From positions 1 to 64,000 of the forward strand of contig SNVD02015981.1 in NCBI GenBank assembly GCA_013180625.2: a DNA stretch of 64,000 nucleotides, written 5' to 3'. Of the stretch, positions 37,879-49,756 are shown one piece after another. Numbering within the stretch: the first letter of the stretch is position 1; every line of letters begins with the position of its first letter. This DNA is from Boswellia sacra. Lineage: Eukaryota; Streptophyta; Magnoliopsida; Sapindales; Burseraceae. The translations under genes and the position numbers were made by a program. Below the pieces are notes generated by a model that worked only from the letters and a program-made list of their open reading frames with translations, did not search any database and was not told the origin of the DNA.

Positions 37879-38095
37879 TCACTAAGAAAAAAAAAATAAA
37901 TAAAGAAGACTAGAGAATCAAATGAAATCTAATTAGGGAAATAAATAAAATAATCGTAACAAAGTAATAAGGAACCGTCGAAGGAAAGTTTTCACTAAGA
38001 AATAAATAAATAAAGGAAACAAGAGAATCAAATGAAATTTATAGGGAAATAAATAAAATAGTTGTAACAAAGTTATGGGGAAAGGCGAAGGGATA
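37879..38095. repeat. 113-bp tandem duplication
   Basis: Units start CACTAAGAAA near 37879 and 37992 and share GAGAATCAAATGAAAT and AGGGAAATAAATAAAATA. They have diverged by several small indels. Confidence 0.7.
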
Positions 38096-38373
38096 TAGTT
38101 TGATTAATTTGAGAAATTACTACAAGGAAGTAGGGCGAGATAGTGTTTGATTAGTTTGAGAGAAAATTGGAAAGAGTCGGACAAAGATAGAGACAGAAAG
38201 ATGAACTCTGCAAAGGGAAGAGGGAAGCAAGATCGAGAGATATATTTTGCAAAATCATCTTTATTTTCTGTAAAAGAAAAAAGTTTTATTAAGTGTAACC
38301 TTCCGATTTTTACAATAATTTCGCCCTTTTTCTTTGATGAGATACAAATTTTGACGGAGGCTATAATTTAATT

Positions 38374-38583
38374 AAGAGTATTGTTACACTTACAATTCAT
38401 ATGTAAAAAATAAAAATAAAAATTATTAGATATATAGACCAAAACATTATTAGATAGTAAAAAATAAAAATAAGTGAATAATATTAAATTTTATGATATA
38501 ATAATTATTCGTCTAATGATATTTTATCAAATTAGATTGTATGAAAAGTTGGTTATAGATCTAACATTATTCTTTAATCAATG
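38374..38583. mobile_element. small MITE, GAGTAATGTTA type
   Basis: The left end AGAGTATTGTTA and the reverse complement of the right end AGAATAATGTTA match at ten of twelve positions, and TTAA flanks both sides. The element at 44000-44180 has a similar end. Short and AT-rich, so confidence is moderate. Confidence 0.45.
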
Positions 38584-40621
38584 ATTATTATTAATGTATT
38601 AATAATGTGTTTAATTATTGTAAATTTCTTCACATATGGCTACATTGACATTAAGATGACTATTATTTTAATTTAATTCTGTTTAATCACTTTTGTACGA
38701 TCATTTTTATGTGAAAATGAAATGACTAGTGTTCTATTAGTAATGATTTGTTGTATGACATCTTTATGGATAAGCTCCAGAAGTTTTATACACTTTAATT
38801 TCAACAAATTAAATTACCTTATAGTGAGGTTATCAACAAGCTAGCAAGTGCTTCCTTGTCAATTCATTTTATTATGCTTGGACCATCAACTTACTTTTAT
38901 CTTGTATATGTTTAACCAAGAAGAAATGATATTGAGAGTAATATTATTTTCATAAATAAATATCTAAATTGGATAAGGTTCTAAATGTAATTGTTACATA
39001 GTACAACAAATTTTAGTAATCAAATCCCTTTCAGCCAATTATATCTTATTTTACTTATTTATAAATAGCATATGGTCAGATGTTTCAAATACAATTGAGG
39101 TTATCATGTTATTTATATACAAAACTTAAAAAAAGTTTCATATCAAAACGAAAATCGAAGATAGTTTTTCTAGTTTTTAACTTTTAAGTTGTGCTGTTAA
39201 TTAAATGAATTGAGAAAGTAAGAAAATGAAGGAAAATCTTACGAAACGAAAATTTTAGAGGGTAATTATAGAGAGAATGAATGAAATTAATGTTAGGAAA
39301 TGAAACTATAGTACAATATCGGCTATTGAATTCATGTAAGAGATTGCTTAATATATACATTTATTCAACTGATAATATGGACAATATCAAAAAGTTCTAT
39401 TTATAGACTGCAAACATTCATGAATTGTTATTAATTCAAATCTAAGTGACATATCTCTTGTAATAATCATATCCACTCTCATGAGCTATAAATATTCTCA
39501 TGTAATATATTATTTCATCATTGTGAAATTAACTCTTGCAGCGCACTCTTGCATTTGCTCATGTATGAAGTCAATCACGTATTCCTTCAATTAACACTAT
39601 ATTATTGTTGTTAGTTGTTTTCACCCACACACACATATATATATATATTAGTATTTTAATTAATGAAAAAGAAAAATATGCATATAATTTGTTAATTTGA
39701 TGCATACATACAAGGATAAGTGAGGAGGTCCCACATGCCTAATTCAGATAAAAACAATTTAATGAGAAATATATAATGGTGCAAAACGAAGCCACTTTAC
39801 AAAGTGCTCATGTGCTTATACTAACAACTTATAGCTAGAAAGCTATTAGTGGAAAAGCCTATTCATGGTCATCGGTCATGGTGATGGTTTGGTGAGTTGG
39901 CCAATATGTAGAAAGTACCTAACACCATGTCAACCGACCAAAATAATTTTGTTTTTGCTTGGTGATGTCTGCATAACCTGTAAAAACTAAATAAACAAAT
40001 GAAAAAAAAATTTCCCCAGCATATGATTGCATTTTTTTATAATAAAGTTTCATTTGAAAAACCCAGACGGTGAACTCATTAATGAAATTAGTTGCACAAG
40101 TCATGTTTTAATTTGGAGGTGTACATATACATCACAATAACAATATTTTAACTCGATTTCTTATAAGCTAATACTATGTGTAAGTTTTATGTAAAGAAAT
40201 ACTACAAACTGCCAAAACAAAAAGAGTAAAAATAAAAGATAAACTTAATGGATGAAGATAAATAATGTAACAAAAATAAAAGTAACATTATATTAAGTTT
40301 TACATAAAATTTTTGTATATGAAAGTGCTCGAAATATTACTCATTTGACATCAGGATTAATCTTAGAATATATTTGTTTCTGTTTTTGTTTTTTTGTTTT
40401 TTTTGTTTTTCTCTAATACTTAGAGATGCCTTTCGGATTTTCCTAAGTATTACCCGTGTTGCCAAAAACAAAAATCCATTTGAAACTCTCTGACTCGTCT
40501 TTGGAGTTAGGCCAAAGCAGTTGAGAGCGCATAATTTCAATGCTCTGGCACCCGGGATTCCTCTGTTTTTGTATACTTATTAGTAACAAGTCTTCTCCTT
40601 CTCTCCCTCTGAAACTCGGAT

Positions 40622-42112
40622 ATGGCAACTCCTCTCAGGCTAATTTCACCACCTCCTGCAGCTACAACTTCTCAAACAATCCATTCAACATTCCCTTTTC
40701 CCCAACCCCACAACATCAAGCATTCACAAAAAACAACTCGTCATCGTAGACTCCAATCCTGCAAGTTTGGCAACTTTCTTGAGCTGCCACCCGAATGGAA
40801 TAATTCTGAGTTGTTGGACTCTGATGTCTCCTGGTTCAACCCCTCGGATCGCCGCCGTTTCGATGTGATCATCATTGGCACTGGCCCTGCTGGCCTCCGT
40901 CTGGCTGAGCAAGTGTCAAGCCATGGAATCAAGGTATGTTGTGTTGATCCTTCCCCGCTTTCTATGTGGCCTAACAATTATGGAGTCTGGGTTGATGAGT
41001 TTGAGAGTATAGGAATGGAGGATTGCTTGGACAAGACTTGGTCAATGACTTGCGTGTATGTTAATGATCAGAAGACCAAGTATTTGGACCGAGCTTACGG
41101 TCGAGTCAGCAGGAAGAGACTGAAATCCAAGCTGATTGAGAATTGTGTTTGCAATGGAGTTAAGTTTCACCAGGCTAAGGTTTGGAAAGTGAATCATCAA
41201 GAGTTTGAGTCTTCTATTGTATGTGATGATGGAAATGAGATTAATGCTAGCTTGGTTGTTGATGCAAGTGGGTTTGCAAGCACCTTTATTGAGTATGATA
41301 AAGCGAGAAATCATGGATATCAGATTGCTCATGGGATTCTAGCTGAGGTTGAGAGTCACCCTTATGATTTGGACAAGATGGTTTTGATGGATTGGAGGGA
41401 TGCCCATCTGGAGAACGAGCCTTATTTGCGTGCTAACAATTCAAAGCTTCCAACTTTTCTCTATGCTATGCCATTTGATTCAAGCTTGATTTTTTTAGAA
41501 GAAACTTCTCTGGTCAGCCGGCCTGTATTGTCATACATGGAGGTGAAGAGAAGGATGGTTGCTAGGCTGAGACATCTTGGGATCAGAGTGAAGAGAATTT
41601 TAGAAGATGAGAAGTGTTTGATCCCAATGGGAGGTCCTCTGCCCACAATCCCTCAAAGGGTGATGGCTATCGGTGGGACTTCTGGGTTGGTTCATCCTTC
41701 AACTGGGTACCAAGTGGCTCGGGCACTGGCTTTAGCCCCTGCCTTGGCTGATGCAATAGCAGAGTGCCTTGGCTCGACCCGGATGATCAGAGGCAAGCCA
41801 CTTTGTCACAAAGTTTGGAATGAGTTGTGGCCAATTGAGAGGAAGTTGAGCAGAGAATTTTATTGTTTTGGCATGGAGACTTTGCTGAAGCTTAATTTGA
41901 ATGGGACTAGAAATTTCTTTGATGCTTTCTTTGATTTGAATCCTTACTATTGGCATGGATTCCTCTCTTCAAGGTTGTCTCTTAGAGAACTTGCTTGCTT
42001 GAGCTTGTCACTTTTTGGACATGCCTCAAATTCTTCCAGGCTTGACATTATTACCAAGTGTCCTGTACCTCTGGTTAAAATGATGGGTAATCTGGCACTT
42101 GAAACCATTTGA
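40622..42112 (+). CDS. LCYB2: chromoplast-type lycopene beta-cyclase (LCYB2/CYC-B, capsanthin-capsorubin synthase group)
   Basis: It is a single uninterrupted frame of 496 residues, the usual length and intronless state of this family. Residues 1 to about 75 are Ser/Thr/Pro-rich and basic, consistent with a plastid transit peptide. The dinucleotide-binding motif is DVIIIGTGPAGLRLAEQ at 81-97, followed by CCVDPSPLSMWPNNYGVWVD. The cyclase motif FLEET is at 291-295, and IPMGGPLPTIPQ then GGTSGLVHPSTGYQVAR span about 334-367. The C-terminus LVKMMGNLALETI is complete. The enzyme acts in plastids, folding the psi ends of lycopene into beta rings to make beta-carotene. Some close relatives (capsanthin-capsorubin synthase, so-called neoxanthin synthase) act on epoxy-xanthophylls, and sequence reading alone cannot separate these. 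A broken paralogue lies about 9 kb upstream on the same strand. Confidence 0.95.
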   Translation: MATPLRLISPPPAATTSQTIHSTFPFPQPHNIKHSQKTTRHRRLQSCKFGNFLELPPEWNNSELLDSDVSWFNPSDRRRFDVIIIGTGPAGLRLAEQVSSHGIKVCCVDPSPLSMWPNNYGVWVDEFESIGMEDCLDKTWSMTCVYVNDQKTKYLDRAYGRVSRKRLKSKLIENCVCNGVKFHQAKVWKVNHQEFESSIVCDDGNEINASLVVDASGFASTFIEYDKARNHGYQIAHGILAEVESHPYDLDKMVLMDWRDAHLENEPYLRANNSKLPTFLYAMPFDSSLIFLEETSLVSRPVLSYMEVKRRMVARLRHLGIRVKRILEDEKCLIPMGGPLPTIPQRVMAIGGTSGLVHPSTGYQVARALALAPALADAIAECLGSTRMIRGKPLCHKVWNELWPIERKLSREFYCFGMETLLKLNLNGTRNFFDAFFDLNPYYWHGFLSSRLSLRELACLSLSLFGHASNSSRLDIITKCPVPLVKMMGNLALETI

Positions 42113-42891
42113 AAATTGAAGGTTGAAACATGTAATTTGATTTACTTCTCTTTATGTTAATCACTTCTAATTTTTTTTTCAAGATAAGCCATTGAGTTGA
42201 TTTTATCTATATTTATTTGCAAGAACGGTACTGAGGGTATGCTATTAAATTAATTGGATATAACTAATTAATGTTCATAGCTGCTGATTGCTTTGTGTGT
42301 GTGTGTGTGTGTCTATTGGGGTGTGGGGGGTGGGGGTGTGTGGGTTGTGGCGTAGGTTGGTGTGGGGTGTGGTTAGGCCTAAATTAGGTTTTGTCACTGG
42401 CTTTTCAGCATTATGCGATTTGCAGTTTTGAATCCACCGTTGATTGAAAATCAGGAGAGTCCAAAAATCAGAGGTTTTCAAAATATAACAGTAGATTCAA
42501 AGCTTAGGAGGCACATCATATAATACTGAGAAATCAGGGATGAAATTAAGCCTAACCTCAAGAGGCAAATTTAATAATCCATATATATGTATGTATGTAT
42601 ATTTTACTGTCTATATATAGTGGGAAACTTCTAGTTCATACACATCTATATTATAACTAAAATTCCAAAACAACTAGTTTGCCAATTTTGAATACATCTG
42701 CAACAGTATAATCTTTTAATGACTTGGAATAATTTTGCACTTAAATTTGCATTAACAAAATTAAATTAAATCAACATCACCTGTCCTAATCAGGTTAACC
42801 TCAAAAAAATTTTTTTTTTGACATTTTTAAAACCCTTACAATATCTCTTTATCATACTCTCTTTCACACTGAAATCTAAACAACACTCTTA
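42113..42891. other. 3' flank of cyclase gene with GT-rich tract
   Basis: It contains the 3' UTR, a (GT)10 tract at about 42293-42312 passing into a G/GT-rich stretch to 42370, and at about 42537-42583 a relic of the 28590-type MITE end (AAGCCTAACCTCAAGAGGC). Confidence 0.55.
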
Positions 42892-43472
42892 GGGTATGTT
42901 TGATGCGCTGTATAACAATGTGGAGGATAGCAAAAATTTATTTGGATTGGATTGGATTGAATAGTATATAATAAGATTAGATAAGATATAATATTATACT
43001 ATGTTTGGTAGAGTATTGTCTTAGATAAAACGTAAAAAAAAAAATTCTAATATGAAAATTTTAATTTAAATAAAAAATAAATTTAAATAATAATTAAAAT
43101 TATTTTTAAAATAAAAATTGAATTATTAAATTTTTTATTTATTTAAATAAGTAGTTTTTTTATTTATTTAAATAATTATTTTTTTTAAATATTTAATAAA
43201 TTATTTATTAATTATATAAATATATAAATATTTAATTTATATAATGTTTTGGTATTTATTAGTAAAAATTGAGACAAAAATAAGCTTATACGGTATTAAC
43301 TCATGTGTTGGCTTGGTATAAAAACGCTCAACTTTTATACAAACAGTACCGCTACAGTATCTGCTACAGTACCCACGTTATACTATACAGTCCCACTCAA
43401 AATCTGACCAAACGTAATATAATTTTTTAATACTATACCATGTAACGCGCTATATAACACATCAAACACACC
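42892..43472. mobile_element. PIF/Harbinger (Tourist-like) MITE, TTA TSD
   Basis: The ends are GGGTATGTTTGATG and, on the other strand, GGTGTGTTTGATG. TTA flanks both sides (42889-42891 and 43473-43475). TTA duplication with GGG.TGTTTG ends is the signature of PIF/Harbinger MITEs. 581 bases, AT-rich interior, no coding capacity. Confidence 0.88.
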
Positions 43473-43475
43473 TTA

Positions 43476-44667
43476 GGGTTAGTTCAGCAATGTCTAGGGG
43501 TACGCCCTTTTTTCATTTTTAGCATTTGTGTTCTTGTTCAAAGACCTTGAAAACTTTAGGATACTTGTTTCAGTTGTTTGGTTACACATTTTGTCTTCAA
43601 AATAGAAAAAATGGAAATCCAACGTGCAAGCTCTTGACAACGAATCTTTCTAAAAAAGTGAGAACAAATTTTTTCGTTTTCTCAACAAAGAATTTGCTTT
43701 TTCTTTTTTTTTTTTTCTGACATTTCTCTTTTTTTTGCTCCAACAATACTTTTACAGTAACCTTTTTCCTTTTTCATTTTTTTCTCTAACATTTCTCTCT
43801 CTTTTATAATATTTGAAAATAAAAAGTATTTTCTAATTATAATTCATTTTCAAACAAAAGCATAAATTATACATAACCAAACATATTTTCACACAATTTA
43901 ATTTCTCGTAAACGTGTAAACATAACTCTCATTCTCATATCCTAATAGCAATTTTGGAAACAAAAACATAAAATTCATAACCAAGTGGGCTTTAAATTAG
44001 AGTAATGTTACACTTATAAAGTTTGGATGCAAAATTTGTTTACAATATTATCCATTTAATGTCACATTAGTCACCAATATTTATTATATTAATTTTATTT
44101 TATTGATCCTCCATTCACTTGATATCACGTCAACTTTATATACAAACTTTGTATATGGATTTTTTTAAGTGTATTGTAATAATTAATTTCGAGCTATAAT
44201 AAGATATAAATGGAAATTCTACGAAGTTAATAAGATATAAATGGAAATTCTACGAAGTAAAATTATTAGTAAACATAATGTATATGCATAAATAAGGGAT
44301 GTGATATTTTAACTTAAAATTTTGACTAAAATTTTGACATTAATATCTAATCACTTATTTAACTAAATTTGATGGTTAAGATTTTGCTGAGATGACATCT
44401 TAGTTTCACTTGAATAAATTCTCTTAAATAAAAAAGCTAATGTGGCAATCAAAAGTCTCCTAGTTGGTATTTCTTCTTCCTTTTACCGTATTTGACAACC
44501 ATTGACAGAGGCATCTCTTCAGCAAAGCGCAAAGCAAAATGGAATAGAAAAAGCCATTGTCCTGAAACTGGGAAGAAAAATTTAAAAATAATCGTGAGCT
44601 ACCATTTATAAATGAATTTTAGGAGCCTAGAAGTTTGTTGGTGAAAAGTGTGATGTTTGGTATTGTG
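43476..44667. other. spacer before second Copia element
   Basis: No gene seen. It contains a small MITE (44000-44180) and a 31-base tandem duplication at about 44198-44259 (AAGATATAAATGGAAATTCT repeated). Confidence 0.5.
44000..44180. mobile_element. small MITE, GAGTAATGTTACAC type
   Basis: The left end GAGTAATGTTACACTTA is inverted at the right as TAAGTGTATTGTAAT. AATTA lies on both sides (43995-43999 and 44181-44185). AT-rich, 181 bases. Confidence 0.5.
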
Positions 44668-44672
44668 GATTA

Positions 44673-45196
44673 TGTTGGAGCTATGTGAATTTTAATAAAA
44701 ATTAAAGTGCTTTATCACGTCATGTCTTTTGATGAATAATATTTTTTTATTATTATTAAAGCTAAGTATCGACTTGGAAAAGGGAGACCTAGTCCATGAT
44801 TAGTTACAAGACATGGTTCATCTCATACTTTTCCTCCATGATTTTTTCTTTCCATAGTTTCCTCGAATAGAGGCAGAAAGCTATAGTTTGATGCACACAA
44901 TTTGAAAAGAAAAAAGTTCTCTGCTTCACTTGAAACTTAAAAAAAAAAAAAACTTCTTATCTTTGTTTTTGGGTTCGGAGTAATATTTGGGTGTTTGTAT
45001 TTCAGTCTTTTATAGTGCAAAGGAGGTATGAGACAGAGGTGATTCTGGGCTATTTTATCCTGGGGACAACGGGGTTTTTATGCCGCTTGCATAACCTTAG
45101 ATAGAGCTACGATACGTCTTAAAGAGAGAGACCTAGTTTGCGACTCAACCCAATTTTTTTTGGTAATTTCATTCATTTTTACATTTTGCAGCAACA
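44673..45196 (+). repeat. 5' LTR of second Copia element
   Basis: It begins TGTTGGAGCTATG and ends TTTTGCAGCAACA. Compared with its 3' partner it lacks a 57-base block that contains the TATA box, and it lacks the 169-base MITE, so it shows the empty site ATTAAAGTGC. Flanks GATTA (44668-44672) and TATTA (53986-53990) agree at four of five bases. Confidence 0.88.
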
Positions 45197-45900
45197 ATTT
45201 TAAGATGACTTCTTTTGTCATGACTTCTGAAATCATCTCTGCTATTATCGATTCTGAACAAGCCCTTTTGCTTTGAGGGGTTCATTTTAAAAGATGGAGA
45301 TAGAAAATATTGTTTTTCTTAACCATGAAAAAGTTACATATAGTATGTGTCACACCCCGTATCCAACAGAGTAATACTGTAGCGGATAAGGGCTTGCCAA
45401 GGGAACACAGTCGTCGCTATGCCGAAATCCTTCCTTAATCTTTAATTGATCGAATACCTGAGGTACACAACAGACTAGTGAGTATGAAACTCAGTAAGCA
45501 GCTAGAATTATAAAACTAGCGTAACACTCAAAATAAAATAATAAATGGCGATAACCATTTCAGAATATGACTACTATTCAATACTTATTCCATAAATACC
45601 TGTCTATGGGTAATCAAGCATGGCTTTTCCATGTCAAAGCTCATCACATACACCCATATATACACCCATTTACATAAGCATGTCTCATTTACACATAAAC
45701 TTTCCACAAGTCTATCACATTCTCATGTGCTCCCATAAACATATAAATGATTCATACATTCTATAAGCTAGCTACACTGTTCACATGGATATCCATTTCA
45801 CCTAATTTCGGAAGCTTCCACAGTACAGTCACAAACACTTAGGAACAATGCTCTCTAATCAAGGTAGGACTTTTCATTTCACAGTCAGTTCCCATATGTA

Positions 45901-46299
45901 GGCCTACCCATGAATCAGCTCAAGGCTAGTCTGACAATCCGGGTGATACCGGGCCCATGCTACCGAATCTCGTCTAGAGAAACACATGGTCAGACCTCCC
46001 CTCAAGCCATGGGGATACGGAACAGTACAAATACATTCAGAGGCCTACCCATGAAATAGCTCAAGGCTAGTCTGACAATCCGGGTGATACCGGACCCATG
46101 CTACCGAATCTCATCTGGAGAAACACATGGTCCAGACCTCCCCTCAAGCCATGGGAGTACGTAACAGTACGGATACATTCATATGCCTACACTTGAAATA
46201 GCTCGAGGCTAGTCTGACAATCCGGGTGATACCGCGCCCATGCTATCGAATCTCGTCTAGAGAAACACATGGTCCAGACCTCCCCTCAAGCTATGAGAG
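45901..46299. repeat. 141/142-bp tandem array in solo LTR
   Basis: Three units start near 45901, 46042 and 46184 (GGCCTACCCATGAA or variant) and share GGCTAGTCTGACAATCCGGG. The last unit is partial. Confidence 0.9.
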
Positions 46300-46318
46300 C
46301 CAAATATCCTAAGTTGTG

Positions 46319-46675
46319 GCATGCCACTCATATATCAGTTTTCACATTCAGTCACATAAGTGAAGCTCTATATTAAGCTTTCACTCAAATATCACATATC
46401 ACATTTCAGTCACATAAGTGAAGCTTTATATTAAGCTTTCACTCACATATCACATTTCACATTTCAGTCACATAAGTGAAGCTCTATATTAAGCTTCCAC
46501 TCACATATCACATATCACATTTCAGTCACATAAGTGAAGCTCTATATTAAGCTTTCACTCACATATCACATTTCACATTTCAGTCACATAAGTGAAGCTC
46601 TATATTAAGCTTTCACTCACATATCACATTTCACATTTCAATCACATAAGTGAAGCTCTATATTAAGCTTCTAAC
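46319..46675. repeat. 58-bp tandem array in solo LTR
   Basis: Six units with a strict 58-base period are marked by CACATAAGTGAAGCT at about 46353, 46411, 46469, 46527, 46585 and 46643. Differences between units are few. Confidence 0.92.
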
Positions 46676-49600
46676 CCAATCACAACTTGTGATAATTCAT
46701 TCACTTTAATGCTAGCATTTAACAGTATCACATTTCACATTCGTCATTCAATATATTCCCATGGGCTTGGCATGAATTTCAAATTCATAACACATCACAC
46801 AGTGATGCATGCCTTCACACACCAAAATATTGCCGTTCACTTTCATAATTGAGGTTCTACGTAGGCTTCTCACTAATCACATATACATTCATAAATACAA
46901 TAAGCCTACATATCTCATAAACATTTATGGATCTGCACAATCCACACATTGGCATCATTTCTACACACATAGAACCCCAATGACATCTTTATTTGTGCCA
47001 ACACCTTCCATTACTCTTCGATGTATTTCAATCATATCGTTGCACAACTATTTTATTATATAACAGATCCCATTCATTTTCCACTCATACATATTCGTGG
47101 AACTCTAATACACATGGTATTTCATAGACATTCATTTGTCATGCCATCCACATGAGGAATTAGTATCCTAGAACGTTTGGCATGTATTTTATTCTTCATA
47201 TACACACATCGTTTCATTGGCAATATTATTCAAGCCATATCACAACAAATTCACATATATGAGGGCACAGTCACATTTTTATATCTCACACACATAGAAG
47301 TTACTCCAATATGTCGATCACATACACATCAAAGTGCGTGAAATCACACATTTTATAAATCACTATAAACCCCAATCAAATCATTTCCTATATCAAGGTC
47401 CATGCATTCATGGCCCCATACACATTCCATCCACACAACTCACATATATTCACAATCAAAATCATTAAACACATTTCATTAATAGTTAACGTCTGTTGTG
47501 TCCTTAGAAGGGTCTAGCTACTTACCTGATTAGCCTCGCCTCTTAATTTGGTTTTCACATATTTCTTGATAAGCAGTTGCTTAAAGTTCATCTCTTCTTC
47601 TTCTTCTTCTTCCTCTCTGGTAACCATTGCCATAATCATGACACACTAATCAGTGTCCATTTAGAAGTCATTAAATCCCTTATAGGTTAACAACAAGTCA
47701 ACCAACCAATAACATCATTTATTAAACTCTATCACACACATATTGGTTGGATTATTACAATAAGAGGTTATTCATTTCCAATCATCACTAAACTTCATGG
47801 AACTCAAATAGACATACATATTGTGGTCCATGAATTTTATTGAATCAAAATAAGGTCATTTACTCCTTGAAAATCCTTAATTTCATTCACACAGCAAATC
47901 TGTCTGCAGACCTCTCAACTGAACAGTGCAACTTTGAAAAATTTTATAAAATTCTATAATAATCCAATCTCTACCAAACTTTCCAGTCTACAACTAAACA
48001 CATATAAGAGTCATTCCACCAAAAATCATGATTTTCTAAGGAGTTTAAGGCAATCAGACGGAATTTATTTCACATACTCAGTTCTGGAACTTAACATTCA
48101 CAGTTCTTCAAGTCCATATTTGAAAAATCATAACAATTCATATACAACTCCAAAAACCATGAAAATTTACAGTCTAATATAAAACATATCCAAAGGTTTT
48201 CATATTAAAAATAACGAAATTTTACAAAGATTTGCCCCCTCAAATGGAGTTCATTTCCGCTGCCTTGTTTTAAAACAGGGGAATTCTCAATTTCGAACCA
48301 GAACTTCAAAAATTCATTACAATTCACACACTGCGAATTTTTGAGTGTTTCAAAATTATATAAACTCCTTGAGATGTCTAGTTTATCATATAAGAATTTC
48401 AGAGTCAGAAAACAACCATAGAATTTATAAGAAATTTCGGACTAACCCCTGTTCAGCAAAGAGGCTCTGCAAGAATTTCACTCAATCATGTTTCCTAACT
48501 TCCCAAACATCATCCCTTCTCCTTCAATATACCATAACACATGTAATATCATGTTTTCTAACATGTACCATGATGTATATAACATAAATACAAGATTAAT
48601 CATAGAAGAATCTAACATTTTCCTTATAGAATTTCATGGTTAGGCTCTAAAGGAAGAAGGAGAAGATGAATTTACCTTAATTTCCTTCTAGCTTATTCAA
48701 TTTTCCTTGAATTCCACAAGTGAAGAAAGCAAATTGAGAGAAAGAGAGAGGGCTGGAAACGTTTTTGTAGAGACAAGAAAGAAAATGAAATTTTCTAGAA
48801 TTCTCCCAAATTTATATAGATAAGGATTGGGTGAATTTTATGTAAGCCCTCCATTTTCCAATTCTTCCAAGTCACCCTATCATAATTTATAATTTGCTTT
48901 ATCACCCTTACAATTATACAAAAGTACTAATAATTTAGATGCTTAAACACATAATAATTGTGGTTACACATACTAGGGTGTTACAGTATGCATTTCTGAA
49001 AAACCTATATTGCCCGTTGAACTAAATGAAGCTCAAACTAAAAAATATAAGTCTTGGGTCGAAAATGATTTTCCTTGCAAGATTTTATATTGAATAGTTT
49101 ATCTGATGATTTGTATGACTATTATAATTATGATAAATCTGTAAAGGAAATTTGGGATGCACTTCAGAAAAAATATGATACTGAAGAGGCTGGAACAAAG
49201 AAATATGTCGTTAGCCGATATTTAAAATATCAAATGACAGACAACAAATCTACAGAAGCACAGTCACATGAGCTATAGAAGATTGCACATGAAATTATTT
49301 CTAAAGGTATGTCTCTAGATAAAAAATTTTCAAGTTGCTGCTTTGCTTGACAAATTGCCCCTTTGTTGGAAAGATTTTAAGAGTGTCCTTAGCCACAAAA
49401 CCAAAGAGTTTTCCTTAGAGCGTTTGATCACTGAACTTCAAATTGAGGAGCAAGCTCGTAAATGGGATAAAAAAGATAAAATACTTTTTGTCTCCAACAA
49501 CAATACTAATAAGAAATCCACCTTTGTTGTTCTGAAATTCAAAAAGAACAACATGAAGAATCAAAATCGCAATTCCAATAACAACTACAACAATTAGAAT

Positions 49601-49756
49601 AGGAATGCTCCACAGAAATAGAATGAACAACAAACACCCCCTCAAGTAATGATTTGGGACAGTTTACATGTTTTGACTATAACAAACAATACTATCTTGC
49701 GGAACAGGCGTTGACCTGCTCCATAGGCAAAACTTACCAAATAGCAACTTATTGCT

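Larger units (their letters stand above)
37673..40621. other. long AT-rich spacer upstream of cyclase gene
   Basis: No intact gene. It holds a 113-base tandem duplication (about 37879-38095), a small MITE (38374-38583) and, at 38740-39115, a faint Copia-gag-like stretch with many stops. 40500-40621 is the likely leader of the cyclase gene. Confidence 0.5.
45348..48985. mobile_element. 3.64 kb solo LTR (Gypsy-type ends) nested in Copia gag
   Basis: The ends are TGTCACACCCCG and GGGTGTTACA, an imperfect inverted pair with TG...CA. The 5-mer GTATG flanks both sides (45343-45347 and 48986-48990), and removing the insert restores Copia gag order. There are no pol domains inside, so it is an LTR alone rather than a whole element. 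Long LTRs starting TGTCACACC or TGTAACACC are usual for chromovirus-type (Tekay/Del) Gypsy elements, but that lineage is inferred. It carries two tandem arrays (45901-46299 and 46319-46675). The small open frames inside are not genes. Confidence 0.85.
45205..49600 (+). pseudogene. gag of second Copia element, split by a solo LTR
   Basis: The N-terminal part (45205-45347) contains a stop-bearing FKRWR..ILFFLTMKK block typical of Copia gag. It is cut at 45347 by the solo LTR and resumes at 48991. The second part includes KEIWDALQKKYDTEEAG, DKLPLCWKDFKSVL and LITELQIEEQARKW over several frames. An Asn/Lys-rich tail ends near 49597. No zinc knuckle was recognised. Confidence 0.85.

Noticed and set aside
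38740..39115. Possible Copia gag remnant
   Set aside because: Only a weak resemblance (RCFKYN-like knuckle) with many stops; not enough to annotate as a feature.
45901..46675. Regularly spaced repeats as a possible CRISPR array
   Set aside because: Units are contiguous with no unique spacers, in a plant LTR.
46809..48587. Three small open frames (80-84 codons)
   Set aside because: They lie within the solo LTR and show no domain; chance frames.
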